35,199 bases of DNA, taken from Smithella sp. UBA2180 (lineage in GTDB: Bacteria; Desulfobacterota; Syntrophia; Syntrophales; Smithellaceae). Positions 16,062 to 23,865 of the stretch are shown one piece after another. How positions within the stretch are numbered: the first letter of the stretch is position 1; each line of letters starts with the position of its first letter. The stretch lies in NCBI GenBank assembly GCA_002327415.1, contig DCVU01000114.1, positions 1-35,199 on the forward strand, in the 5' to 3' direction. The notes under the pieces are model-generated. The model was not told the origin of the DNA. It did no database searches and was given only the letters and a program-made list of their open reading frames with translations. The translations under genes were made by a program, and so were the position numbers.

Positions 16062-17354
16062 TCATACCCGTGATTTTTCTTTCCGCCGCGAAGCGTCAGG
16101 GTTATTATTTATACATTCAGTTATAATGTTTTTAGTAATACCTCTTAACCAGTCCGTACCTTCCTTGGTTTGTGCAGGAGTTAATAATTGTATTGATTCC
16201 AGATAAGAGTTGCCTTTGTTGGAAAGGCGCCGCATTTTTTTTACAAACGAATCTCTTTTCTTCAGCCCAATCTTTTCTTCGCTGTTACCGGAAAGATATT
16301 CTTCCATTCGGGGCCAATCCTGCAAAAACTGTTTCTGAGCACGCGACACGCTGACTGGATATATTATTTCCATTTTTTTTGTGACTACTTCCATAGAAGT
16401 TTCTATGCTTTGTGCAAACAGGCGCAACTGCTTGACCCTTTCTGCAAGGGCTTCATCAAGAACACTGCACGCTCCGGAATAAAGGAGATCGCCATACATT
16501 TCTTGCATAAAAAACTCGCGACGTACGTGATGATACCACTGCCTCAAGGCCGATAAATTAGCCACGTACTCTATGTTATGTTTAACTTTTCGAGTAATGT
16601 CACCGCCGGAGGCACCGGCAGCAGAATCTTTCTTCTTTTCCAGAGAAGAAAGTGATGTCCAATGTATACCCTCTGTTTTAAAATCCTGTCGGCAAATAAC
16701 ACCTGCTGGAATCACCGTTCCATAATCAATTTGTACCGGTCCCACAATGCCGCCCTGGCCGCCTAGGAAAATCGGCGGTTCCCTAAGCATTACGCCGCGC
16801 GGCACATCGCCGATTAATGAAGGAGTCGCTTTATTCTGCCGTGGAGTATAATTAAAATGAATGTAGGAACTACCCACTTCACTGTGATTCTTTCGACTCG
16901 TTCCACCAGCCATCAGGCAATCGCAAAAATTAATCAGACTTCCCAATTGTACGAAAGGAAAGAGGATTGTTTGCTTTAAACCTACACAATGGTTTCCGCC
17001 TGCTTCTTCTTCCAAAAGGCAGCCGGAACGAACCTGTGCGTTGCTGCCCATTGTTGCTTTATTCAAAAAAACCGAATTGGTAAAGTATCCACCCCTGAGT
17101 TCAACTGCATTGCCCAGTTGACAATTAATTAGAGTAACAGGCGCTTCGAATCCCAGTTTTACTTCTGGAGAGATTAATGTGTTTTCGCCGTAAATCCTTG
17201 CCGCGCCATAAATTATTGAAGAACCGGCGATCCTTTCCGGATTTACTTCATCACCGATTTCCACAGAAAAAGGGGCCGTCATCCGAACCCCTTTTTTTAA
17301 GAGACAAATTATCTTTGGAGATAAGGTTACAGTTTTCTTAATGGTTCTAGTCAT
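16062..17354 (-). CDS. left-handed beta-helix protein resembling the GlmU C-terminal half
   Basis: Up to 430 residues. Roughly residues 30-225 form a hexapeptide-repeat (left-handed beta-helix) region: I..SSIIYG.ARIYGENTLISPEV, then SEVGSSYIHFNYTPRQNKAT and IGDVPRGVMLREPPIFLGGQGGIVGPVQI. This resembles the acetyltransferase half of GlmU and UDP-GlcNAc pyrophosphorylase-related proteins. No nucleotidyltransferase domain precedes it. The C-terminal 180 residues are charged and helical, with no known domain recognised. A second start at 17282 (MTAPFSVEIG), preceded by AAAGGGG, may be the true one because the ATG at 17354 has no ribosome site. It lies between the Fis-like and GlmS-like genes on the same strand. 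A sugar-nucleotide or acyl-transfer role is inferred. Confidence 0.65.
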   Translation of the reverse strand: MTRTIKKTVTLSPKIICLLKKGVRMTAPFSVEIGDEVNPERIAGSSIIYGAARIYGENTLISPEVKLGFEAPVTLINCQLGNAVELRGGYFTNSVFLNKATMGSNAQVRSGCLLEEEAGGNHCVGLKQTILFPFVQLGSLINFCDCLMAGGTSRKNHSEVGSSYIHFNYTPRQNKATPSLIGDVPRGVMLREPPIFLGGQGGIVGPVQIDYGTVIPAGVICRQDFKTEGIHWTSLSSLEKKKDSAAGASGGDITRKVKHNIEYVANLSALRQWYHHVRREFFMQEMYGDLLYSGACSVLDEALAERVKQLRLFAQSIETSMEVVTKKMEIIYPVSVSRAQKQFLQDWPRMEEYLSGNSEEKIGLKKRDSFVKKMRRLSNKGNSYLESIQLLTPAQTKEGTDWLRGITKNIITECINNNPDASRRKEKSRV

Positions 17355-17371
17355 AAAATTTTTTTAAACGG

Positions 17372-17680
17372 CTATTTATTATTTTTCCCACAGCTAATAC
17401 CCAGCTTAGCCATTTTATCGGTAAATGTGTTGCGGTTAATGCCTAAAAAAACTGCAGCCGAACTCTTTACGCCATTTGACCGGCGCAAAGCAATTTTAAA
17501 TAAACCTTTTTCCACCATACTCATAACTTCTTCGTAAAGTTTGCTTTTGCGATCACCGGAAGAAGATAGCACCGTAGCAATATCTTCCAGGTTTTTTTCC
17601 ATTATTTCTTCAACAGCCACATAAGGGGTTGTCTTAACATTCATAACAATTTCTGACTTATTATGCTTTTTCGATCGCAT
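17372..17680 (-). CDS. small Fis-family helix-turn-helix protein
   Basis: 102 residues. The C-terminal 40 carry the Fis/NtrC-type helix-turn-helix: LRRSNGVKSSAAVFLGINRNTFTDKMAKLGI, matching the A..LGINR.TL..K pattern. The N-terminal 60 residues are mostly helical and contain no receiver or AAA+ domain, so this is a stand-alone DNA-binding protein like Fis itself. It ends 17 bp before the beta-helix gene and probably heads the operon, so it may regulate it. The start at 17680 follows GGAAGGAG at a rather long distance; an alternative ATG is at 17644. Confidence 0.75.
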   Translation of the reverse strand: MRSKKHNKSEIVMNVKTTPYVAVEEIMEKNLEDIATVLSSSGDRKSKLYEEVMSMVEKGLFKIALRRSNGVKSSAAVFLGINRNTFTDKMAKLGISCGKNNK

Positions 17681-17756
17681 TTTTTGAAGCTTACTCCTTC
17701 CTGGTAATTTACTAAGAAAGTAAAAATGTAATTAAAAAGAATGATTAATTCCAAAG

Positions 17757-18272
17757 CTAGAATGATAATAATTTTAAAATTATAAAGGCAGTACTGATTA
17801 AAACACCGAACCAGCACATCACAATCAAAGAACGTTGTTCCACAGGATTTTCCAGATAATTCTTAACTTCTATTTCGACTTTCTCATTGTCTACCTTATC
17901 CACAAGAGAACGAATAAGTAAAGCATGGTTTTCTAATAAATTGGAAAAAAAATAAAATCCCTTAGTCGTTGTTAATATAAAATAAATTTTATTACGCAGG
18001 ATAACAACTCCTAATTGTGTAATCTCTGCCCAAGTAAATTCTTTTATACGAAAAAACTTCTCTATTTTTAAGCCTTCGTTAGTTACAATAATTTTTCTTT
18101 TTGTTGCTTCAACAGCAACAAATAAGGTAATGGCGAAAGAAACTGCTAGAATGATTTTCTCCAACATTTGACCTTTAAATAAACTGATTAGAAACAATAA
18201 GAAGAGAAGAACAACGACAGTGATAAAAGGTATGAGGAAAGTCCTTTTAATTTTAAAAATACTTTGTGTCAT
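17757..18272 (-). CDS. small membrane protein with PH-like (YdbS/bPH2-type) middle
   Basis: 171 residues. Two hydrophobic helices lie at about 12-32 and 36-53, a soluble strand-rich stretch from about 58 to 145, and a third helix at about 147-168. The middle portion (KIIVTNEGLKIEKFFRIKEFTWAEITQLGVV) has the look of bacterial PH-like domains found in small membrane proteins. The ATG follows AGGA with good spacing. No function can be given. It lies between moaC and the Fis-like gene on the same strand but with clear gaps. Confidence 0.5.
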   Translation of the reverse strand: MTQSIFKIKRTFLIPFITVVVLLFLLFLISLFKGQMLEKIILAVSFAITLFVAVEATKRKIIVTNEGLKIEKFFRIKEFTWAEITQLGVVILRNKIYFILTTTKGFYFFSNLLENHALLIRSLVDKVDNEKVEIEVKNYLENPVEQRSLIVMCWFGVLISTAFIILKLLSF

Positions 18273-18352
18273 TTATTAGTTTCCTGATTTAATTTGATTG
18301 ATTAATAAAACATGCAAATATTACTTTTCCGAATGGTTTTAATTGTTTCTCA

Positions 18353-18829
18353 CTAGTCACGAATAAAAGTGCCGCTTTTACCGCCACTTTTTTCTAAAAG
18401 CATGATTTCTCCGATAACTATTTTCTTATTTACAGCCTTACACATATCATAAATAGTTAAAGCGGCAATGCTCACGGCTGTTAGCGCTTCCATTTCCACA
18501 CCGGTTTTCCCTGCTATTTGCACTTGAGCTTCTATTACAATTTGCGAGTTTTTATGATCAATATTTAGATCTACGTCAATTCCCGTTAATTGCAGCGGAT
18601 GGCAGAGAGGAATGAGTTCTCCCGTTTTCTTTGCAGCCATAATGCCTGCAATTTTTGCCGTTGTCAAAACATTCCCTTTGGCAATTTGACCTTTTTCTAT
18701 TAATTTTAGAGTTTGAGAATCCATTTTGACAATTCCCCGGGCTTTCGCCTTGCGAAAAGTCTCCACCTTAGCTGTAACATCCACCATTTGGACATGGCCT
18801 TCATTATTTACATGAGATAATTTTTTCAT
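18353..18829 (-). CDS. moaC: cyclic pyranopterin monophosphate synthase MoaC
   Basis: Carries out the second step of molybdenum-cofactor synthesis, converting the MoaA product to cyclic pyranopterin monophosphate. At 158 residues it is the normal size. The family blocks are all present: MVDVTAK near the N-terminus, LIPLCHPLQLTG, GKTGVEMEALTAVSIAALTIYDMCKA and LLEKSGGKSG at the C-terminus. No other cofactor genes are adjacent. With selB in the same window it points to molybdo- or tungsto-selenoenzymes in the organism. The start has no clear Shine-Dalgarno. Confidence 0.96.
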   Translation of the reverse strand: MKKLSHVNNEGHVQMVDVTAKVETFRKAKARGIVKMDSQTLKLIEKGQIAKGNVLTTAKIAGIMAAKKTGELIPLCHPLQLTGIDVDLNIDHKNSQIVIEAQVQIAGKTGVEMEALTAVSIAALTIYDMCKAVNKKIVIGEIMLLEKSGGKSGTFIRD

Positions 18830-18977
18830 ATCAGTTATTAACTTTGGAATTTATTGTTGAATCAATTGATTAAATGGACATTAACATAGGCCAATTAATG
18901 AGTCAAGAAACGTAAATATTTTTTTCAGGTAATTTTTTAGATTCGTCCGGTTTAAGTATACTTTTACAGGAAATGTC

Positions 18978-19006
18978 TTGATATATAAATTCCAATTAGC
19001 TAGTAT
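18978..19006 (+). promoter_or_regulatory. candidate promoter for comM/yifB
   Basis: TTGATA (18978-18983), a 17-bp spacer and TAGTAT (19001-19006) lie 31 bp upstream of the comM start, in the AT-rich gap between divergent moaC and comM. The match is fair but the position is right. Confidence 0.45.
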
Positions 19007-19037
19007 CTCAACAAATTTCATTTAAAGAAGGCGTGCG

Positions 19038-20567
19038 ATGTTCGTTAAAGTAATCAGCATGAGCGTCATTGGCATGGAGTCCTATCCGGTATATGTGGAA
19101 GTGGACACATCACAGGGTCTGCCTCAATTTGCCACGGTCGGTCTGCCTGATGCTTCGGTCAAGGAAAGCAGAGACCGGATCAAGGCCGCCATCAAAAATT
19201 CCGGTTATCGTTTCCCCCGCAGTCATGTAACCGTCAACTTAGCTCCCGCAGATGTTAAAAAAGAAGGGACGGGTTTTGACCTTCCCATTGCTGTGGGCAT
19301 TCTGGCCGCGGAAGAATTAATTAAAGAAGCCGCTTTAAAGGGTTGTTTTTTTATTGGAGAACTGTCTCTCGACGGCAGCATCAAAGGCGTAAGCGGTGTC
19401 TTGCCCGCTACTTTTAAAGCAAAAGAAATGGGCATCAAATCGGTTTTTGTTCCCGAAGATAATGCCGCAGAAGCTGCTATGGTGGAAGGGATTAACGTCT
19501 ATCCGGTGAAAACTCTGCCGGATGTTGTGGAATTTTTAGCCGGCCGGAGTAACATCGAACCTCTTTGTTTGGATATAAATAAAATTTTTCAAAAAACACG
19601 TGAATATGACGTCGATTTCAATGAAATAAAAGGTCAGAAACAAGCAATGAGAGCGCTGGAAATTGCGGCGGCAGGCGGCCATAATGTATTAATGATCGGT
19701 CCGCCCGGTTCCGGAAAAAGTATGCTGGCAAAAAGACTTCCGACTATTTTACCCGATCTTTCCTTTGATGAGGCTATCGAAGTAACCAAAGTATTCTCCA
19801 TAGCCGGCTCTTTGAATAAAAAAGAAATGTTAATCGCTGTGCGGCCTTTTCGTTCGCCGCATCACACGATATCCGATGCCGGTCTTGTTGGCGGCGGCCA
19901 GACACCTCGTCCGGGAGAAATAAGCCTTGCCCATATGGGGGTTCTTTTTTTAGATGAACTTCCTGAGTTCAAGAAAAACGCGCTGGAAGCCCTCCGACAG
20001 CCGCTGGAAGATGGCACCATAACAATTACACGTTCTTTAGTAACGGCTTCTTTTCCCGCGAAATTTATGCTGGTGGCGGCAATGAATCCCTGCCCCTGCG
20101 GTTATTTTGGCGACCGTGTGCATACATGCCGATGCAGTCCGCAGCAGATTCGTCAGTATCAATCCAAAATATCAGGACCGTTATTGGATCGAATAGATTT
20201 ACATATTGAGGTGCCTTCAGTTAAATACCGGGCTCTGTCCGGTAAAGAATTGGGAGAATCTTCAGCAACAATTAGAGATCGCGTAAACAAAGCACGTGAT
20301 CTGCAAAAAAAGCGTTTTGGCCATAAAGGCATTCTTTGTAATGCCCAAATGACGGAAAAACAAATACGGAATTTTTGTCCTATAAGCGAAGAATCGCATA
20401 AACTGATAGAAATGGCCATTGAAAAACTGGGATTAAGCGCCAGGGCGGTAAACCGGATATTAAAATTATCCCGGACCATCGCTGATCTGGAAAACAAGGA
20501 AAATATTGAACCTGCTCATGTTGCCGAAGCAATTCAGTACCGAAGTCTTGATAGAAGTTTAATTTAG
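19038..20567 (+). CDS. comM: ComM/YifB-family Mg-chelatase-like AAA+ ATPase
   Basis: 509 residues of the YifB/ComM family. ComM is a hexameric helicase that promotes branch migration of incoming DNA during natural transformation. The N-terminal Lon-protease-like fold shows VGLPDASVKESRDRIKAA and VNLAPADVKKEGTGFDLPIA. The Walker A motif GPPGSGKS is at residues 221-228, and Walker B is in GVLFLDELPEF. The cysteine-rich AMNPCPCGYFGD and the arginine-rich sensor region near LLDRIDLHIEVP follow. The C-terminal Mg-chelatase-like helical domain ends at RILKLSRTIADLENK. The ATG follows AAGAAGG. Apparently monocistronic. Confidence 0.95.
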   Translation: MFVKVISMSVIGMESYPVYVEVDTSQGLPQFATVGLPDASVKESRDRIKAAIKNSGYRFPRSHVTVNLAPADVKKEGTGFDLPIAVGILAAEELIKEAALKGCFFIGELSLDGSIKGVSGVLPATFKAKEMGIKSVFVPEDNAAEAAMVEGINVYPVKTLPDVVEFLAGRSNIEPLCLDINKIFQKTREYDVDFNEIKGQKQAMRALEIAAAGGHNVLMIGPPGSGKSMLAKRLPTILPDLSFDEAIEVTKVFSIAGSLNKKEMLIAVRPFRSPHHTISDAGLVGGGQTPRPGEISLAHMGVLFLDELPEFKKNALEALRQPLEDGTITITRSLVTASFPAKFMLVAAMNPCPCGYFGDRVHTCRCSPQQIRQYQSKISGPLLDRIDLHIEVPSVKYRALSGKELGESSATIRDRVNKARDLQKKRFGHKGILCNAQMTEKQIRNFCPISEESHKLIEMAIEKLGLSARAVNRILKLSRTIADLENKENIEPAHVAEAIQYRSLDRSLI

Positions 20568-20657
20568 TGCTATGTCAAAGAAAAATTTTAATACCAGACC
20601 GATTTGCGGATAGTAAAAGAATATAACTGAGGCTAGAGCCTGGTGAGAGAGGCATTT

Positions 20658-21755
20658 ATGGAAATTAAAATAAGGAAAACACCAACTAAAGAAAGAAAAG
20701 CTAAACCACGTGATGAGTCCAAGCTTGGTTTTGGCAAGGTGGTTACGGACCACTTTTTCAATATGAAATATAAAGAAGGCAAGGGGTGGTATGATCCGGT
20801 AATTGAGCCATACCGTAAATTACAGTTGGATCCAACGGCGATGTGCCTGCATTACGCGCAGGAAATTTTTGAAGGCCTCAAAGCCTATCGAGGTCAGGAC
20901 GGAGCAATTTATCTCTTCCGTCCGCAGGAAAACATTAAAAGAATGAATTCGTCGGCGGAAAGACTCTGCATGCCGGCCATTGATGAGGATCTTTTCATGG
21001 AAGCCATGAAAAAACTGATCATTATGGAAAAAGACTGGATTCCTAAGGGAGTCGGAACTTCCATGTATATCCGTCCGACGATGATTGCGACGGAAGCGGC
21101 CCTCGGAGTGCATCCCGCCAATGAGTATCTCTTCTTTATCGTCGTGGGGCCGGTAGGCGCTTATTATCCGCAGGGATTCTCTCCTACCAAAATGTATGTG
21201 TCGGAGGAATACTCTCGCGCGGTGCGCGGGGGTATTGGCCATATTAAGGCAGCCGGTAATTATGCCGCCAGTCTTTACGCCAGTAGAATTGCTACGAATA
21301 TGGGTTACACGCAGGTTCTGTGGCTGGATTCCTCCGAGAAAAGGTATGTGGAAGAGGTCGGCACCAGCAATATCTTTTTCCTGATCGGCGATGAATTAGT
21401 CACGCCTCATCTGGGTGGATCAATTTTACCGGGCGTCACGCGAAATTCGGTTATTGCTTTGGCGAAACATCTAGGAACCAAAGTTGTCGAAAGACAGATA
21501 TCTATTGGTGAAGTTATAACTGCTTCGCAGAACGGTTTGTTGAAAGAAGCTTTTGCTTCCGGAACGGCGGCTATAGTTTCGCCGGTGGGTCATATTCATT
21601 TCCGCGGTAAGGAATATGCCATCAACGGCGGCAAGACCGGAGCGCTGGCAGAAAAACTTTATAATGAAATCCTGCAAATTCAGTATGGATTGAAGACTGA
21701 TCCTTTCGGATGGCGCGTCAAAATATTTGATGGGAAAAACATTCCCAAGAAGTAA
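20658..21755 (+). CDS. ilvE: branched-chain amino acid aminotransferase
   Basis: PLP-dependent transaminase (fold type IV) catalysing the last step of leucine, isoleucine and valine synthesis. About 365 residues, the longer BCAT form. Visible are LHYAQEIFEGLKAYRG, YIRPTMIATEAALGV, the PLP lysine K197 in GGIGHIKAAGNYAASL, EEVGTSNIFF and LPGVTRNSVI. The ATG at 20658 is preceded by GAGAGG at 5-6 bases; a GTG 15 bases further upstream overlaps that site and is less likely. A small hairpin (AGGCT-AG-AGCCT, 20630-20641) lies just ahead. Confidence 0.93.
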   Translation: MEIKIRKTPTKERKAKPRDESKLGFGKVVTDHFFNMKYKEGKGWYDPVIEPYRKLQLDPTAMCLHYAQEIFEGLKAYRGQDGAIYLFRPQENIKRMNSSAERLCMPAIDEDLFMEAMKKLIIMEKDWIPKGVGTSMYIRPTMIATEAALGVHPANEYLFFIVVGPVGAYYPQGFSPTKMYVSEEYSRAVRGGIGHIKAAGNYAASLYASRIATNMGYTQVLWLDSSEKRYVEEVGTSNIFFLIGDELVTPHLGGSILPGVTRNSVIALAKHLGTKVVERQISIGEVITASQNGLLKEAFASGTAAIVSPVGHIHFRGKEYAINGGKTGALAEKLYNEILQIQYGLKTDPFGWRVKIFDGKNIPKK

Positions 21756-21796
21756 ATTATTATTTTTCTTCTTTGATACAGGCATTTGGGTTTGTA

Positions 21797-21840
21797 TTCC
21801 ACAACACTGTGGAAATGGTTGTTGATAACTTTGTTGATAA
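21797..21840. other. hairpin plus DnaA-box-like direct repeats
   Basis: TTCCACA-ACAC-TGTGGAA (21797-21814) is a perfect 7-bp stem. It is followed by TGTTGATAA at 21820-21828 and again at 21832-21840. On the minus strand these read TTATCAACA, one mismatch from the DnaA box TTATCCACA, and TTTCCACA lies next to them. The three occur within 45 bp of the ilvE-lolA spacer. Function unproven; the hairpin lacks a T-run and is not a standard terminator. Confidence 0.35.
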
Positions 21841-21961
21841 TCCCTGTAAGTGCGTAATTGTTACGATTTTACACCAGATTGCACAAAGTTTGGGCAATTA
21901 AAATATTCAATATAATCAATAACTTATTAATAGAGCCTTATATCATCGTTACTTATGGAGC

Positions 21962-22033
21962 ATGGATAAGGGCAGATATAAACTTCCCGGGGGAAAATAT
22001 GCCATCAATGGCTGGTTTTTTATAAAAAAATGA
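21962..22033 (+). CDS. possible 23-codon upstream reading frame coupled to lolA
   Basis: An ATG at 21962 opens a 23-residue frame (contains LPGGKYAINGWFFIKK) whose TGA at 22031-22033 overlaps the lolA ATG as ATGA. lolA itself has no good ribosome site, so reinitiation from this frame could supply its translation. GGAG stands only one base before the ATG, which is a poor distance. It may be a real leader frame or chance; no known peptide is recognised. Confidence 0.25.
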   Translation: MDKGRYKLPGGKYAINGWFFIKK

Positions 22034-22731
22034 TAAAAAAATTTTTCAAAACAAATGAGCTATTTACGGCAACAAAGATTGTTCTTTTCCTTATTCTATC
22101 GCTGCTGGCTCTGCCTTGTTGTGCTTTTTCCGAAGAACTTCCAACCGTTGGCGATATCGCGCAAAAGTTTCAGAGCACTTATGAGAAAACAAAAGACCTG
22201 AAAGCTAATTTCATTCAGGAAGCAACATTAACATCAGTCAAGAAAACTCAAAGGGAAGAAGGCCGCGTTTATTTTAAGAATCCGAAGAATATGCTCTGGG
22301 AATACTCCAATCCCAAAGGTAAAAAACTGGTGATTAACAGTAAAACCGCGTGGCTCTACCTTGCCAAGGAAAAGGTTGCTTATAAGCAGAAGTCGGAAAG
22401 TGTTTTCCAATCGAAGTTTTTAATAAACTTTTTTGCCGGATCGGGGAAAATGCAAGATGATTTTGTAATAAAGCATGCCGAACCCAAAGCTATCGACAAA
22501 GACGGCAATTATTTACTTATGTTGATTCCCAGGGAAAAGACGGCTGCCTGCAATTCGGTTATGCTTACCGTTGACAAAAACAATTTTTATATTTTGCAGG
22601 TAAGCTTCGATGATGTTATGGGCAATTCTACCACGCTGAAATTTTCCAATATTTTCATAAATACTGGAGTGGCGCAAAAAATGTTCCAGTTCCAGCCGCC
22701 GGCGGGGGTACAAATTTTCGAAATGCCATAA
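22030..22731 (+). CDS. lolA: outer-membrane lipoprotein carrier protein LolA
   Basis: Periplasmic chaperone that carries lipoproteins from the LolCDE complex to the outer membrane. The 233 residues begin with a signal peptide (basic start, hydrophobic IVLFLILSLLALPCCAF). The mature part has the family pattern IAQKFQSTYEKTKDLKANFIQEA, GRVYFKNPKNMLWEY, and FLINFFAG followed by LLMLIPREK. The C-terminus FSNIFINTGVAQKMFQFQPPAGVQIFEMP matches the usual LolA ending. The ATG is embedded in an A-rich run with no clear Shine-Dalgarno. Confidence 0.92.
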   Translation: MIKKFFKTNELFTATKIVLFLILSLLALPCCAFSEELPTVGDIAQKFQSTYEKTKDLKANFIQEATLTSVKKTQREEGRVYFKNPKNMLWEYSNPKGKKLVINSKTAWLYLAKEKVAYKQKSESVFQSKFLINFFAGSGKMQDDFVIKHAEPKAIDKDGNYLLMLIPREKTAACNSVMLTVDKNNFYILQVSFDDVMGNSTTLKFSNIFINTGVAQKMFQFQPPAGVQIFEMP

Positions 22732-22735
22732 TTAT

Positions 22736-22901
22736 GGGGCTGTTGAAAAAAGTCCATACCCTAAAGGGCACCATGGTCTGCGGCGTTGCGCTGCAAACCG
22801 CACCGCTCAACGTATGTATAATACGCCTCGCGGTTCAGTTTTTGCCCGCCTTGCATCTGAACATCCCGTATCAAGTACGGGACAAGCTTTTGAACAGCCC
22901 C
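22736..22901. repeat. MITE-like element with 14-bp terminal inverted repeats
   Basis: GGGGCTGTTGAAAA (22736-22749) and TTTTGAACAGCCCC (22888-22901) are inverted repeats matching at 13 of 14 positions and bound a 166-bp segment. Inside is a further hairpin CCCGTA-TCAAG-TACGGG at 22865-22881. No transposase is encoded. The element starts 5 bp after the lolA stop codon and marks the left edge of the AT-rich HNH/HEPN islet. Confidence 0.7.
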
Positions 22902-22907
22902 TAAGAC

Positions 22908-22984
22908 TGTAGGGTGGATGAAGCGAAGCGCATCCACCGAACGTTCGAATAGGGTGGAACCGCTACACTTGTTCCACCCTACAA
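22908..22984. repeat. paired hairpin repeat (GTAGGGTGGA type)
   Basis: Two stem-loops in tandem: GGTGGATG (22913-22920) / CATCCACC (22931-22938), and TAGGGTGGAAC (22950-22960) / GTTCCACCCTA (22971-22981). The outer ends TGTAGGGTGGA and TCCACCCTACA are also inverted repeats, so the whole can fold as one structure. This is a widespread type of bacterial intergenic repeat. It abuts the MITE-like element and precedes the HNH gene by about 35 bp. Confidence 0.7.
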
Positions 22985-23017
22985 ATCTGGAAGAAGAATT
23001 AATTTTATATAGGTCGT

Positions 23018-23770
23018 ATGATGAAGAGATATTATGCCAATCGGAGGGGTCCGACATATTATAAAGAGAAGAGTATTATAGAAAATATTTCTGAAAAGAA
23101 GCTGCCAAATTACATTGAAGATTTAAAGAAAAAATTAAAGGAAGCTCCAGATTATGGAATGATCAAACATGCGCGAACGTTAAAAGCTTTCGATTTAATG
23201 AATATTAATACAAAGATAAAATCCATAACATCTGATCCCAATAATAGACAAATTTTCGGTTTGTTTGAGAAATCAACCCCTGAACTACAAGCCCTCTACC
23301 GAGAAAAATATAGAATAGAAGAAGAACTGAATAAACAGAAGAGTGACTTGGAAATGAACCAATACAGTGAACTGATGACAGGCGACTTGTGGGCTGCACT
23401 CCTAGTAGCAGAAAAAAGACTAGAACAAATTAACAGCAAAAGAAAGAAGGCAGAAGCCTTAAAGCAAAAAACATCTGTCATTGCGGAATATGAAGGAAAA
23501 TCTAGAAAAGTTGCCCGTTCAGTTAAGACTAAACTACCAATGAACCAAACCTGTCCATATTGCGGAAAAGAGATTGGCAAGATGGCACATGCTGATCATA
23601 TTTACCCAATCTCAAAAGGAGGTAGATCGACTATTTCCAATATGGTATACATATGCAACACCTGCAATATCAAAAAAAGTGACATGACGCTCAGAGAGTT
23701 TATATTAGAGTATAAGCTTAATCGAGACATGATCGAGCGAAATCTTGAATCACTGGGAAAAAGTTTTTAA
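23018..23770 (+). CDS. HNH endonuclease
   Basis: 250 residues. The C-terminal third is a clear HNH nuclease: zinc pair C179/C182 (CPYC), HADHIYPISKGG with D193/H194, N208, and the second pair C213/C216 (CNTC), followed by a helix. The first 170 residues are lysine- and glutamate-rich and probably coiled-coil (EELNKQKSDLEM, VAEKRLEQINSKRKK), with no named domain. The gene is much more AT-rich than leuS or ilvE and is flanked on the left by two repeat elements, suggesting recent acquisition. With the HEPN gene 95 bp downstream it may form a defence pair. Two adjacent ATG codons (23018, 23021) could serve as start. Confidence 0.85.
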   Translation: MMKRYYANRRGPTYYKEKSIIENISEKKLPNYIEDLKKKLKEAPDYGMIKHARTLKAFDLMNINTKIKSITSDPNNRQIFGLFEKSTPELQALYREKYRIEEELNKQKSDLEMNQYSELMTGDLWAALLVAEKRLEQINSKRKKAEALKQKTSVIAEYEGKSRKVARSVKTKLPMNQTCPYCGKEIGKMAHADHIYPISKGGRSTISNMVYICNTCNIKKSDMTLREFILEYKLNRDMIERNLESLGKSF

Positions 23771-23865
23771 TCTTTCATATATAGATTGATGTCTGCGCTA
23801 AATGTAACATGTAGTGCATAATTTCTATTAATAATCTTCGATAGCAAAAGAAAATGTGACAATTG

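Noticed and set aside
15865..16065. N-terminal extension of the GlmS-like protein to an ATG overlapping the previous stop codon
   Set aside because: The extra 67 residues are repeat-derived and unlike protein. The ATG at 15864 has AGGAG at 10 bases and is preferred, although the ATGA overlap at 16062-16065 is noted.
21797..21814. TTCCACA-ACAC-TGTGGAA as terminator of ilvE
   Set aside because: The stem is short and no T-run follows on either strand; it is listed only as a hairpin.
22760..23057. Minus-strand 98-codon frame across the MITE and hairpin repeats
   Set aside because: It is made entirely of repeat sequence and overlaps the start of the HNH gene; not a gene.
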